A stretch of 64,000 nt of DNA, taken from the NCBI RefSeq assembly GCF_000764225.1, contig NZ_JQED01000037.1:177238-241237 (forward strand). Reading direction: 5' to 3'. The notes under the pieces were generated by a model. That model was given only the letters and a program-made list of their open reading frames with translations. It searched no databases and was not told where the DNA came from. Shown in pieces: positions 1 to 7,781 of the stretch. Numbering within the stretch: the stretch's first letter is position 1; each line of letters opens with the position of its first letter. The stretch is from Colwellia psychrerythraea (GTDB taxonomy: Bacteria > Pseudomonadota > Gammaproteobacteria > Enterobacterales > Alteromonadaceae). The position numbers and the translations under genes were made by a program.

Positions 1-2
1 AC

Positions 3-1004
3 ATTCTATTGTGGCTTGAACAAGAATCAAAACAACAAACAATTCTCCTTGCAGGCGGTCAAGATACTCAAATCTATTCTGGGATAGTTAGTAACCCAGA
101 ACCTAACAAAGATATAAGTAAGCAGAAAATTGCTCCTCTTGATTTTGCACAGTACATTCTAGCATCAATAGAAAGCTATTGTGTGTTGGATGTAGGGATA
201 TCCTCGAAGCTAACAAAAAATTTAACTAATGGTCCATTAGTAGAAGGAGAGAGTCATTTTACATTTTCAAAACTTGATATCGCCATTATAAAATCTAATG
301 AGAAACTATTAATATCTGCTTTAAAGAGCTTTGTAGCTTATTTGATTTATGCTTCTGGTCAGGTAGGCACTCAAAAAAATTCAACAGACATTGCATTTAC
401 ATATCAAACACTATCTGAAGCTACGGTAGAGGATTTTGATCATTATAGTAGTGTTGTAGAGCACTACATTCTTAGTTTTGTTATAAGCTGTGCACTTCAA
501 AATAAGTGGGAAGAAGTTGATAAACTGATTGAATGTATTTCAATAGATCCAGAAGTAGCTATTCGAGCAGATTTAACAGGTATATTAAAAGGCAGTAATG
601 TAAATACAACCGATGTAATAGCATATAACACCAAATTAATAATGGGTTTCCGGCATCACCAGAACCAGAGTCCTATAAATTTAATCATTGGTATATTTAG
701 TCTTACTTTAACAGCTATTCAAATAGGTATTGATATAAAACAATCAAATTTAATCTCTAGGTTGGCTTTTGAATCATTAAAAGTTAAATGGTTAGCTTTT
801 TGGGGACAACAAAGATATTTACTTAAATATCATGAACATCACTTTGTAAACATAAATAAAGCTCTTTCAGTAAAAGGTTACTCTTGGCCTGAGAATGTTT
901 TGTGCTTAATGAAAGCTATTTTACCTACTTTAGATGTTGGGGATGAGTTGGACGTTAATAGAACTCTAGATGAATTACTTTTAAAGGTTCGAACCAAAAA
1001 GTAA
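3..1004 (+). CDS. Unrecognised protein, 5' end cut by window edge
   Basis: The reading frame is open to the left edge with no stop before the first possible start (TTG at 9), so the gene probably begins outside the window and this is its C-terminal part. The visible 331 or so residues look soluble and mostly helical, with no signal peptide and one moderately hydrophobic stretch near residues 222-240 (INLIIGIFSLTLTAIQIGI). I recognise no catalytic motif. It sits directly before the tRNA-Ser-derived repeat and radD, in what looks like an accessory or junction zone. A contact-dependent immunity or other island protein is possible but unsupported. It is a real coding region by length; the function is unknown. 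Confidence 0.6.
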   Translation: MLLWLEQESKQQTILLAGGQDTQIYSGIVSNPEPNKDISKQKIAPLDFAQYILASIESYCVLDVGISSKLTKNLTNGPLVEGESHFTFSKLDIAIIKSNEKLLISALKSFVAYLIYASGQVGTQKNSTDIAFTYQTLSEATVEDFDHYSSVVEHYILSFVISCALQNKWEEVDKLIECISIDPEVAIRADLTGILKGSNVNTTDVIAYNTKLIMGFRHHQNQSPINLIIGIFSLTLTAIQIGIDIKQSNLISRLAFESLKVKWLAFWGQQRYLLKYHEHHFVNINKALSVKGYSWPENVLCLMKAILPTLDVGDELDVNRTLDELLLKVRTKK

Positions 1005-1108
1005 TAATCTCATTTGATGATTGCCAACCTCAAACATTATGCGCAGTCACAGAAATTTACATTGTTAGGGGAAGATCAGTATTTAGCATCTACTATAATT
1101 ACTTCAAT

Positions 1109-1283
1109 GGTAATTTTATTGAATAAAACCAGTGCCCATACTCGTCCCATTCAGCCCGCCACATTCAGAAAAGCCCGTTACGAAAGTAACGGGCTTTTTG
1201 CTTTCTAATATTTAAAAAAGTACGAGTAGGGTTTGTAGCGTAAGACCTTAGCAAGAGTTCAAATATCTATCTCACCGCTACAT
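1109..1283 (+). repeat. Diverged tRNA-Ser-tail/terminator repeat, copy left of radD
   Basis: This block starts with a segment of about 50 bp (GGTAATTTTATTGAAT...) that recurs at 3543. It continues with the terminator hairpin AGCCCGTTAC-GAAA-GTAACGGGCT and a tRNA-Ser 3' end (GGGTTTGTAGCG..., AGAGTTCAAAT, TCTCACCG) like those in the array at 3979-4511. The terminal CCA is altered here (GCTACA). A 64-codon open frame at 1014-1208 runs into this repeat and is probably not a gene. The hairpin at about 1168-1199 could terminate transcription from the gene at the left edge. Confidence 0.8.
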
Positions 1284-1301
1284 CCATATAACCCATTGTG
1301 T

Positions 1302-3200
1302 TTATTTGAGCTCATTGGCTTTTCGGTATTTACCTCGATAATCAAAAAGTCTGTCTTTAATACGCCAGTAGAATTTTTGTTTTCTGGCAATGACAAAGTC
1401 AGGACACGGTAATATGTTAACTAACTTTAATGCTTGTTCAAGATTAGTCACTTCAAACGACCCGGTAGAGCCCAGTTGAATACTGATTTTAGCGCTAAGG
1501 CGTTTAGAAAAGATATCATTGAACGCTTTAACTTGATTCGGCTTAGCAAAGTCAAAAGATTCATTGAGTTCAGCGCCTTCCTCATCATGGTAAGTGACTT
1601 TTAACTTATTAGCTCCCTTATCATTGACCTCAGTTAAATTAAGACCTGCGCAGCGAATAATTTTTGAATCTTTAAGTTGCAGTGCCTTTTTTAACATATC
1701 ATCGGGGTCGACTAAGACCTCAAGGCACTGTAAACAGGTACGAGCAGCTATGTCATTTTCACCACCGCAGTGAGGACATTCTTTAAATACAAAGCGATAA
1801 CCACATTGGCTCTGGCTTTCTACTAGGTATGCTTGCTCTTCATTTGGAGCATCGACCAGACCTTGGCATCGTCGGCCGTAGTGTTCCACTAAATAACCAT
1901 CATCATCACAAAGGCCCCAAAATATATTGGCAAATTCACAACTTGGGCAAACTACTTGCACCGGCTGACTTTTACTATTCGGCTTTTTCTCACCGACTTC
2001 GGGATGATAGAGATCAAAATCATTGCCAGTATAGTCAATTACTAAGCAATCTTTTTTGTTATCACTCAAACGCAGACCACGACCTATGATTTGCTGATAG
2101 AGACTAACCGATTGTGTTGGACGTAATATAGCAATCATATCGACATGGGGCGCGTCAAAGCCAGTGGTTAATACTGAAACATTAACTAGGTATTTAATTT
2201 CTTTACGTTTGAATGCCTTAATTAATTTGTCGCGTTCAGTGTTGTCGGTAGCCCCGGTAATTAACGCACTCAATTGGGCGGGTAAATAACTAAAGACTTC
2301 CTTTGCATGTTCAACAGTAGCGGCAAATACCATAACACCTTGACGTTTATGGCCTAACTCAATGACCTGTTCAATAATACTTTGAGTCACTCGGGGATTT
2401 TTGTTTAGTAGATGATTAATATCCGTAGGACTATATTCGCCAGAGGCGCTTGTTCGAAGGCTACTAAAATCATAGTGTTCTATGGTGGCATCAACTAAAT
2501 TGGGTTCGGTTAAATACTGGCGTTTAATTAAGTAACGTAGCGGTAGTTCATAAATACAGTGCTCAAAAGGTCGCTTTTCTTCACTTCGCATAAAACCATG
2601 ATAATGTTTTTTATAAATCCAGCCCAAGCCTAAACGATAAGGGGTTGCGGTTAAACCTAGTAATTTTATGTCGGGATTAACTTGCATCAACTTCTCAATG
2701 ATTTGTTGATATTGGTTTCTGCTCGGTCTTTCTTGTGATTGCTCTTTACTTTCGTCTTTATAGCCGTCTTTAGAACCGTTTTTGGATTCGCCTTTAGCTA
2801 TTTCTTTAACCAGCTCTGCGCTGGACAAATTAACTCTATGACATTCGTCAATAATAATTAAGGAGTAGGGCTCATTAAAATCATCTAGATTACGAGCTGC
2901 CGATTGTATGCTGGCGAACGTGACTTGGTGTTGAGTTTCTTTAAGTTTTAATCCCGCAGAATAAATACCAGCAGTAGTACCATAGCTTTCATATTTTTGA
3001 TGATTTTGCTCGACCAACTCTTTAACGTGAGTTAGCACGAGTATCTTTCGTTTTGCTAAGCGAGCAAGCTCGGCAATTACCAGACTTTTACCTGAGCCAG
3101 TAGGTAAAACGATCACCGCAGATTCGTTGGTTTTTCGAAAGTGTTTGAGCACCGCAGAAACGGCTTCTTGTTGATAATCTCTAAGTTGAAAAACTGCCAC
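1302..3200 (-). CDS. radD: RadD-type (YejH) superfamily 2 DNA helicase
   Basis: This is a superfamily 2 DNA repair helicase whose sequence follows E. coli RadD (YejH) closely along its whole length. Visible motifs are the Q/N-terminal region RDYQQEAV, Walker A PTGSGKS (residues 33-39), Walker B DECH (118-121), TATPYR (about 184-189), and helicase-C motifs TTGFDAPHVD and QQIIGRGLR. These are followed by two CxxC zinc ribbons (CPSC; CPHC...CLQC) and the family C-terminus. At 632 residues it is longer than E. coli RadD (586). The extra length is mainly a charged, low-complexity insertion after the DECH box (about residues 137-162, rich in K, S, E and G). In E. coli RadD acts in double-strand-break repair and helps RecA-mediated strand exchange. 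It stands alone, with tRNA-Ser-derived repeats on both sides. Confidence 0.93.
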   Translation of the reverse strand: MAVFQLRDYQQEAVSAVLKHFRKTNESAVIVLPTGSGKSLVIAELARLAKRKILVLTHVKELVEQNHQKYESYGTTAGIYSAGLKLKETQHQVTFASIQSAARNLDDFNEPYSLIIIDECHRVNLSSAELVKEIAKGESKNGSKDGYKDESKEQSQERPSRNQYQQIIEKLMQVNPDIKLLGLTATPYRLGLGWIYKKHYHGFMRSEEKRPFEHCIYELPLRYLIKRQYLTEPNLVDATIEHYDFSSLRTSASGEYSPTDINHLLNKNPRVTQSIIEQVIELGHKRQGVMVFAATVEHAKEVFSYLPAQLSALITGATDNTERDKLIKAFKRKEIKYLVNVSVLTTGFDAPHVDMIAILRPTQSVSLYQQIIGRGLRLSDNKKDCLVIDYTGNDFDLYHPEVGEKKPNSKSQPVQVVCPSCEFANIFWGLCDDDGYLVEHYGRRCQGLVDAPNEEQAYLVESQSQCGYRFVFKECPHCGGENDIAARTCLQCLEVLVDPDDMLKKALQLKDSKIIRCAGLNLTEVNDKGANKLKVTYHDEEGAELNESFDFAKPNQVKAFNDIFSKRLSAKISIQLGSTGSFEVTNLEQALKLVNILPCPDFVIARKQKFYWRIKDRLFDYRGKYRKANELK

Positions 3201-3542
3201 GCAGTGCTGCTGCCTTATAGGGAACGAATAGCAGCTATAATAGCAAAAGAGTCGATAATTCTAAAATTTAAAGCCAACTTTAAACCTTCATTAGTTTGCG
3301 CAGGCTAATCTAGAGAATAGGGTTTAAAAAGGAATAATATGCCGTGCACAACGAGGAATATCACAAAGACAATTGAGCCTTAATAAGATTCTACAAAAAA
3401 ATAATACAATGTAGTAGTGATAGGCAGTTACACAATATCTTTTACAGTCTACTCTCAATAATTAGGAAGTTCTTCATAAAAATAAAGCAGAATATTTATC
3501 TGTTTGATTTCTTACCTATAGTGACCATGAGTTTACGCTAGT
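3201..3542. other. Intergenic stretch between radD and the second repeat copy
   Basis: AT-rich sequence upstream of radD. I see no open frame, RNA gene or strong hairpin here. It presumably holds the radD promoter on the minus strand, but no clear -35/-10 pair can be picked out by eye. Confidence 0.4.
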
Positions 3543-3706
3543 GGTAATTTTATTGAATAAAACCAGTGCCTATACTCGTTCCATTCTGCCCGCCACATGA
3601 AGAAAATCTCTAATTGAAAGGTTAGCGGCTTTTTGCTTTCTAGCGTTTAAAAATATCAAACACAGGGTTCGTATTGTAAAACTATATGAAGAGTTCAAAT
3701 TTCTAG
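3543..3706 (+). repeat. Diverged tRNA-Ser-tail repeat, copy right of radD
   Basis: This is a second copy of the block at 1109-1283. The leading segment of about 50 bp is nearly identical (GGTAATTTTATTGAAT..., CCGCCACAT). The terminator and tRNA-derived parts have decayed: the hairpin arms no longer pair well, while GGCTTTTTGCTTTCTAG, GGGTTCGTA and GAGTTCAAAT are still recognisable. Together with copy one it forms direct repeats about 2.4 kb apart that bracket radD. Confidence 0.7.
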
Positions 3707-3887
3707 CTAATTATCACGCGGTAAAGCCTTATTTTAACCCGCTGTGTTTTTTTTGTTTTGAATTTGGTTGTTTTTTTAGCAAACAAACCTAAATAGTAAA
3801 ATAGTGCTTTACAACGTATTAGAGAGACTTTACTATTCGCCTCGTTCTCAAGCAGGTACTGTTTCACAGGCTTATTTGTTAACTTCA

Positions 3888-3978
3888 GGTGAGATGGCTG
3901 AGTGGTCGAAAGCACCGGTCTTGAAAACCGGCAAGGGTTTGTAGCCCTTCTAGAGTTCAAATCTCTATCTCACCGCCA
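3888..3978 (+). tRNA. tRNA-Ser(UGA)
   Basis: This 91-nt class II tRNA has acceptor arms GGTGAGA/TCTCACC, discriminator G and encoded CCA (3976-3978). The anticodon stem is CCGGT/ACCGG around loop CTTGAAA, with anticodon TGA at 3922-3924. It has the long variable arm expected of serine tRNAs and T-arm TAGAG-TTCAAAT-CTCTA. It decodes UCN codons, mainly UCA. It is followed at once by an intrinsic terminator and by tandem partial copies of its own 3' end. Confidence 0.97.
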
Positions 3979-4511
3979 CATTCAGAAAAGCCCGTTACGA
4001 AAGTAACGGGCTTTTTGCTTTCTAGGATTAAAAAAAGTACGAGTAGGGTTTGTAGCGTAAGACCTTAGTAAGAGTTCAAATCTCTATCTCACCGCCACAT
4101 TTAGAAAAACCCGTTACGAAAGTAACGGGCTTTTTGCTTTCTAGGATTAAAAAAAGTACGAGTAGGGTTTGTAGCGTAAGACCTTAGTAAGAGTTCAAAT
4201 CTCTATCTCACCGCCACATTCAGGAAAGCCCGTTACGAAAGTAGCGGGCTTTTTGCTTTCTAGGACTATAAAAAGTAAGAGTAGGGTTTGTAGCGCAAAA
4301 CCTTAGTAAGAGTTCAAATCTCTATCTCATCGCCACATTCAGAAAAGCCCGTTACGAAAGTAACGGGCTTTTTGCTTTCTAGGATTTAAAAAAATAAGGG
4401 TAGGGTTTGTAGCGCAAAACCTTATCAAGAGTTCAAATCTCTATCACACCGCCACATTCAGAAAGCCCTTAATTCTAATGAGTTAACGGGATTTTGTTTT
4501 CTAGGCGTGCG
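3979..4511 (+). repeat. Tandem array of tRNA-Ser 3' end plus terminator units
   Basis: Downstream of the tRNA, units beginning GGGTTTGTAGCG start at 4046, 4165, 4284 and 4403, a spacing of exactly 119 bp. Each unit has a divergent 5' segment, then the T-arm and 3' acceptor of tRNA-Ser ending in CGCCA, then the hairpin CCCGTTAC-GAAA-GTAACGGG with a T run, then an A-rich linker. The first unit is the real tRNA (GGGTTTGTAG at 3935), which lacks 8 nt in the variable-arm region. Fidelity falls with distance: the third has one change in the stem (GTAGCGGG), the fourth has TCTCATCG, and the fifth has lost the hairpin. No unit has the 5' half of a tRNA. Confidence 0.9.
3986..4017 (+). terminator. Intrinsic terminator of tRNA-Ser
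   Basis: Perfect 10-bp stem AGCCCGTTAC/GTAACGGGCT with a GAAA tetraloop, followed by TTTTT. Nearly identical hairpins recur at about 4106-4135, 4226-4255 and 4343-4374 in the array. Confidence 0.9.
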
Positions 4512-4539
4512 TCGTTTCGGTCACATCAAGTAAATAAGA

Positions 4540-6003
4540 TCACATAATGGCATCATAGGTTTTATCCATGACTTCAACAGAGATATTGTTATTTAAGTGG
4601 TTACCAACAATTCGATTGAACTTAAGCTGTTTACTTCGAACAAAATCAATAAAGGTTCTAGTATAACTGGGGATGACCTTAGCAATAGTATTATCAACTG
4701 CTATGTGGAGGAATTTGGATTGAAAAATAATGCCGCTGTTTTTGAAATAAACAAAGCTTTGTCTTTTAGCATGCATATTATCCAATACATAAAAATGTGC
4801 GCCATCAATAACTTTCTCATGTTCAATGGTGCGGAACTTGAATCTAGCAATGTCGTTAGCAAAAGCAGGGTAGACTTTGATGGCGGCGATACTATATTCA
4901 TCGGCAAGTATTTCAATGTCTTGATCGACGTACACTTTAAGGCCAGCAATTTCATATCTGTGAGGATGGCTTACATAAACTGAAGTGATTTTCTTTTGTG
5001 GAAATTGTTCACTAATAAGTTTAATCGTTTTCTCTGCGAGCGCGGGATAGCCACTTGCACCAAACACCGTGATCTCATCGCCATTGACTTTAAACAAACT
5101 ATTGCGCCTAGCTGAAGAGTCGGTCACAAGATAAAGATCTTCGGCAATTTTTTTTGAAACTAGCACGCCATCACTTTTAGGGATTTCAGGGCCGTAACCT
5201 GCAGGCACTTTAAGTTTGGTAGGCTCAACTTGCTCAATGATCTCAAATTGATCATTGTAGATGATATAGTTTGGCTCTGTTGCGCCATCAATATATTGGG
5301 ATACGGTTCGAGCATAGGTTAAACCTCTTGCCGTTCGATAATCTTCGTAGACAAAGAGTGTTCTCTTTAACTTGTCGTTGAGCGATACTAGTTGCAATGG
5401 CACCCTACTAAACTCATACTCGACAACATTCTCATTATCCCCATCAGAGGTTTTATGGGTTAGCGTTATTGTCCCCGATTTTTTGTTCTGCTGAAGGGTA
5501 ATATTCTTTTCAACATTGTTTTCCTTAAATAGTGGTCTTACTGCTAAAAAGTCGACATCCAAGAGGATATAGCCCATTCTGTAAAATTGACCTAAGCCTT
5601 GATTGAGAATACGCCTACCCTTATAGCTACTACCATTCATTTCATAGGCAAAGCTTTCTTTATCATTTTGGAAATGAGCCCTGTCGAGTAGCAGACCACC
5701 TGAAGTGTAATATATATCATTATCGTAAAAGTGCTTTTTTACCAAATCAATTTCAACCGTTCTTTGTGCCATGATTCTATTAGGTGTTTGATAGTCCCAA
5801 TAATTATGGGATCTGTATTGCTTGTTTAAATAGTGATGACTTAGTGAGAAGGCATTAATTGACAGTGTTTTTTGATAGTGTGTTTTGAGCTTAGCGACAA
5901 AGTCTTCAACCTCATCTGCTAATGCCGTTGGTATTGTGATGGAGAACAACGTCATACAAGCAAATGCGAAGGGGTGAGAATAACGAATTAGGTTAACTTT
6001 CAT
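4540..6003 (-). CDS. Secreted MBL-fold-like protein with degenerate metal motif (paralogue 1)
   Basis: A 487-residue protein with an N-terminal signal peptide (hydrophobic stretch ending TALADE near residue 30), so probably periplasmic. The C-terminal half (about residues 290-470) resembles a metallo-beta-lactamase fold: YLVTDSSARRNSLFKV, a segment in the position of the HxHxDH metal motif reading HPHRYEI, a following ILADEYS, and a late strand GNHLN. HxH survives, but the Asp and the last His of HxHxDH are Tyr and Glu, so canonical di-zinc hydrolase activity is doubtful. The N-terminal half is family-specific and unrecognised. It lies 121 bp downstream of its paralogue and probably in the same transcript. 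The function is unknown. Confidence 0.75.
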   Translation of the reverse strand: MKVNLIRYSHPFAFACMTLFSITIPTALADEVEDFVAKLKTHYQKTLSINAFSLSHHYLNKQYRSHNYWDYQTPNRIMAQRTVEIDLVKKHFYDNDIYYTSGGLLLDRAHFQNDKESFAYEMNGSSYKGRRILNQGLGQFYRMGYILLDVDFLAVRPLFKENNVEKNITLQQNKKSGTITLTHKTSDGDNENVVEYEFSRVPLQLVSLNDKLKRTLFVYEDYRTARGLTYARTVSQYIDGATEPNYIIYNDQFEIIEQVEPTKLKVPAGYGPEIPKSDGVLVSKKIAEDLYLVTDSSARRNSLFKVNGDEITVFGASGYPALAEKTIKLISEQFPQKKITSVYVSHPHRYEIAGLKVYVDQDIEILADEYSIAAIKVYPAFANDIARFKFRTIEHEKVIDGAHFYVLDNMHAKRQSFVYFKNSGIIFQSKFLHIAVDNTIAKVIPSYTRTFIDFVRSKQLKFNRIVGNHLNNNISVEVMDKTYDAIM

Positions 6004-6124
6004 TGATAATTCCTAAGTTTGGGATTACAGGCAATCATGATTTAAAACGATGGTAGAAATTAACATGCTAATCATCGACATTTCTGATCATAAAGTTCTA
6101 ACGCAATGTAGTGATGGGCATTGG

Positions 6125-7561
6125 TCATATATTGACGTCATAAGTTTTATTCATTGTTTCAACCGAAATATTATTATTCCTGTAGTTAGCTACAATTCTT
6201 TTGACTTTCAGTTGTTTATTACGAACAAAATCAATAAAGGTTCTGGTGTAATTGGGTATTACCTTAGCAAGGGTATTATCGAAAGGGATGTGCAGGAAGT
6301 GTGATTGAAAAATAACGCCGCTGGCTTTGAAATATACAAAGCCCTGTCTTTTGGAGTGCAAGTTTTCCAGTACATAAAAATGTGTACCATCAATATCTTT
6401 CTCATGTTCAATGGTGCGAAATTTGAAGTTATCTATTTCGTCAGCGAACGGTGGGTAAGCTTTGATGGCAGCTATACTATATTCATCGGCAAGTATCTCG
6501 ATACCCTGTTTAGCAAAGACTTTAAGGCCTGCAATTTGATGTCCGTGAGGGTGGGTAACATAAACAGAGCTAATTTTTTTGTTTGGAAACTGATTATGGA
6601 TAAGTTTAATCAGTTTCTCTGCTAATCGAGAATAACCACTGGCCCCAAAGACCATAATCTCATCGCCGATTACTTTAAACAAACTATTGCGCCTAGCTGA
6701 AGGGTCGGTAACGAGGTAAAGATCGGCTGCAATTTCTTTTGTTACTAAAATGCCATCGCTATTAGGAATTTCAGGGCCGTATCCTGGTGGAAGTTGAAGT
6801 TTTCTAGGATCCACTTGCTTAATGGCATCAAATTGGTCAATGAACTTTATGTAGGCTGGTTGTGCTGCTCCATTGACGTATGAGTTTACAGAACGAGCAA
6901 AAGATATGCCTCTTGTGGTTTGATAGTCTTTATAAATATAAACTTCACGCCGAGATTTTTTGTTGATCGATACTAGGTGCAATGGGTTATGACTAAATTC
7001 ATAATCGATTACATTATCATCAGAAACTTTATGTGTGAGCGTAATTTCGTCCGTTTCTTTGTTCTGATGAAGGGTAATATTTCTCTCAATATTGCTTTCC
7101 TCAAGCAGAGGCCTTACCGCTAGAAAGTCGATATTCATGACCAGGTAACTGATAAACCGATCAAAGTTACCCATGCCTTTATTGATAATAGCTTTGCCAT
7201 AGACTGTGTTACTTTTTTCATAATAAAAGCTTTCGTTATCATTTTGGAATTGAGCCCGATCAAATAGCCGACCACCAGAATAGTAAAGTATGTCATTATC
7301 GTAAAAATGCTTTTTTACCAAGTCAACTTCAACCATTCTTTGTGACATCACTCTATTTGGTGTTTGATAGTCCCAATAATTATTGTCCCTATACTGTTTG
7401 TTCAAAAAGTGATATTTCAGAGAAAAAGTATTTATTTTCAGTGTGTCTTGATAGTTTATTTTGAGCTTAGCAATAAATTCTTGTGCTTCTTTTATCGATG
7501 CCGTTGCTGTCGTGACGGTGAATAACGACAGATAAACACACGCTTTGAGGTAATAAATCAT
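6125..7561 (-). CDS. Secreted MBL-fold-like protein with degenerate metal motif (paralogue 2)
   Basis: A 478-residue paralogue of the next gene downstream, alignable from end to end (for example YWDYQTPNR, KKHFYDNDI, SARRNSLFKV, ILADEYSIAAIK). It has a short signal peptide ending near TATAS. The metal-motif position reads HPHGHQI. This keeps HxH and has an extra His, but lacks the canonical Asp-His pair, so either an altered metal site or loss of catalysis is possible. It is the first gene of the likely two-gene unit. Upstream on the minus strand lies a conserved element of about 96 bp (7605-7700) shared with the esterase-like gene, which suggests common control by the response regulator at 9361. 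Periplasmic location is inferred; the substrate is unknown. Confidence 0.75.
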   Translation of the reverse strand: MIYYLKACVYLSLFTVTTATASIKEAQEFIAKLKINYQDTLKINTFSLKYHFLNKQYRDNNYWDYQTPNRVMSQRMVEVDLVKKHFYDNDILYYSGGRLFDRAQFQNDNESFYYEKSNTVYGKAIINKGMGNFDRFISYLVMNIDFLAVRPLLEESNIERNITLHQNKETDEITLTHKVSDDNVIDYEFSHNPLHLVSINKKSRREVYIYKDYQTTRGISFARSVNSYVNGAAQPAYIKFIDQFDAIKQVDPRKLQLPPGYGPEIPNSDGILVTKEIAADLYLVTDPSARRNSLFKVIGDEIMVFGASGYSRLAEKLIKLIHNQFPNKKISSVYVTHPHGHQIAGLKVFAKQGIEILADEYSIAAIKAYPPFADEIDNFKFRTIEHEKDIDGTHFYVLENLHSKRQGFVYFKASGVIFQSHFLHIPFDNTLAKVIPNYTRTFIDFVRNKQLKVKRIVANYRNNNISVETMNKTYDVNI

Positions 7562-7604
7562 ATTGAAAAGTCCTATTGGTAAACAGTTTCGTTGTGTTTT
7601 GTAT

Positions 7605-7700
7605 GGCTAATATAGCGTCGTGAATATTGTTGAAATAGGCATGAGTTGTAAGAATATTTAAGCTATATTTTACATAAGCTTACATTTGATTTTAGCAACT
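7605..7700 (-). promoter_or_regulatory. Conserved promoter/operator block in front of the MBL-like pair
   Basis: Read on the minus strand it carries 10-bp-spaced GTAA repeats (plus strand TTTAC at 7669 and CTTAC at 7679) and ends in CTATATTA (7608-7615), a candidate -10 about 47 bp before the start codon. It aligns with 9171-9267 over its whole length with one gap. The best-conserved parts are TAATATAG, ATAGGC, GTAA-N17-TTTAC and TTTGATTTT. Confidence 0.6.
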
Positions 7701-7719
7701 ATAGACTACTTAGGATTAG

Positions 7720-7760
7720 TGGGGCTGGTCTTCTTTATAACAAAATAATTTTCAGCCCCA
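7720..7760 (-). terminator. Hairpin after the esterase-like gene
   Basis: Perfect 8-bp stem TGGGGCTG/CAGCCCCA with a 25-nt AT-rich loop, 22 bp past the stop codon of the minus-strand gene. There is no good T run, so it is a weak or non-classical terminator. Confidence 0.5.
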
Positions 7761-7781
7761 GTAGCTTTTAATTGAGATATT

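Noticed and set aside
1014..1208. 64-codon plus-strand ORF
   Set aside because: Its second half is the tRNA-tail/terminator repeat and it has no convincing ribosome site or homologue.
3703..3960. 85-codon minus-strand ORF
   Set aside because: It runs antisense through the tRNA-Ser gene; its sequence is explained by the tRNA and repeat.
3979..4511. Regular 119-bp repeats as a CRISPR array
   Set aside because: The units are nearly identical along their whole length with no variable spacers, and contain tRNA and terminator sequence.
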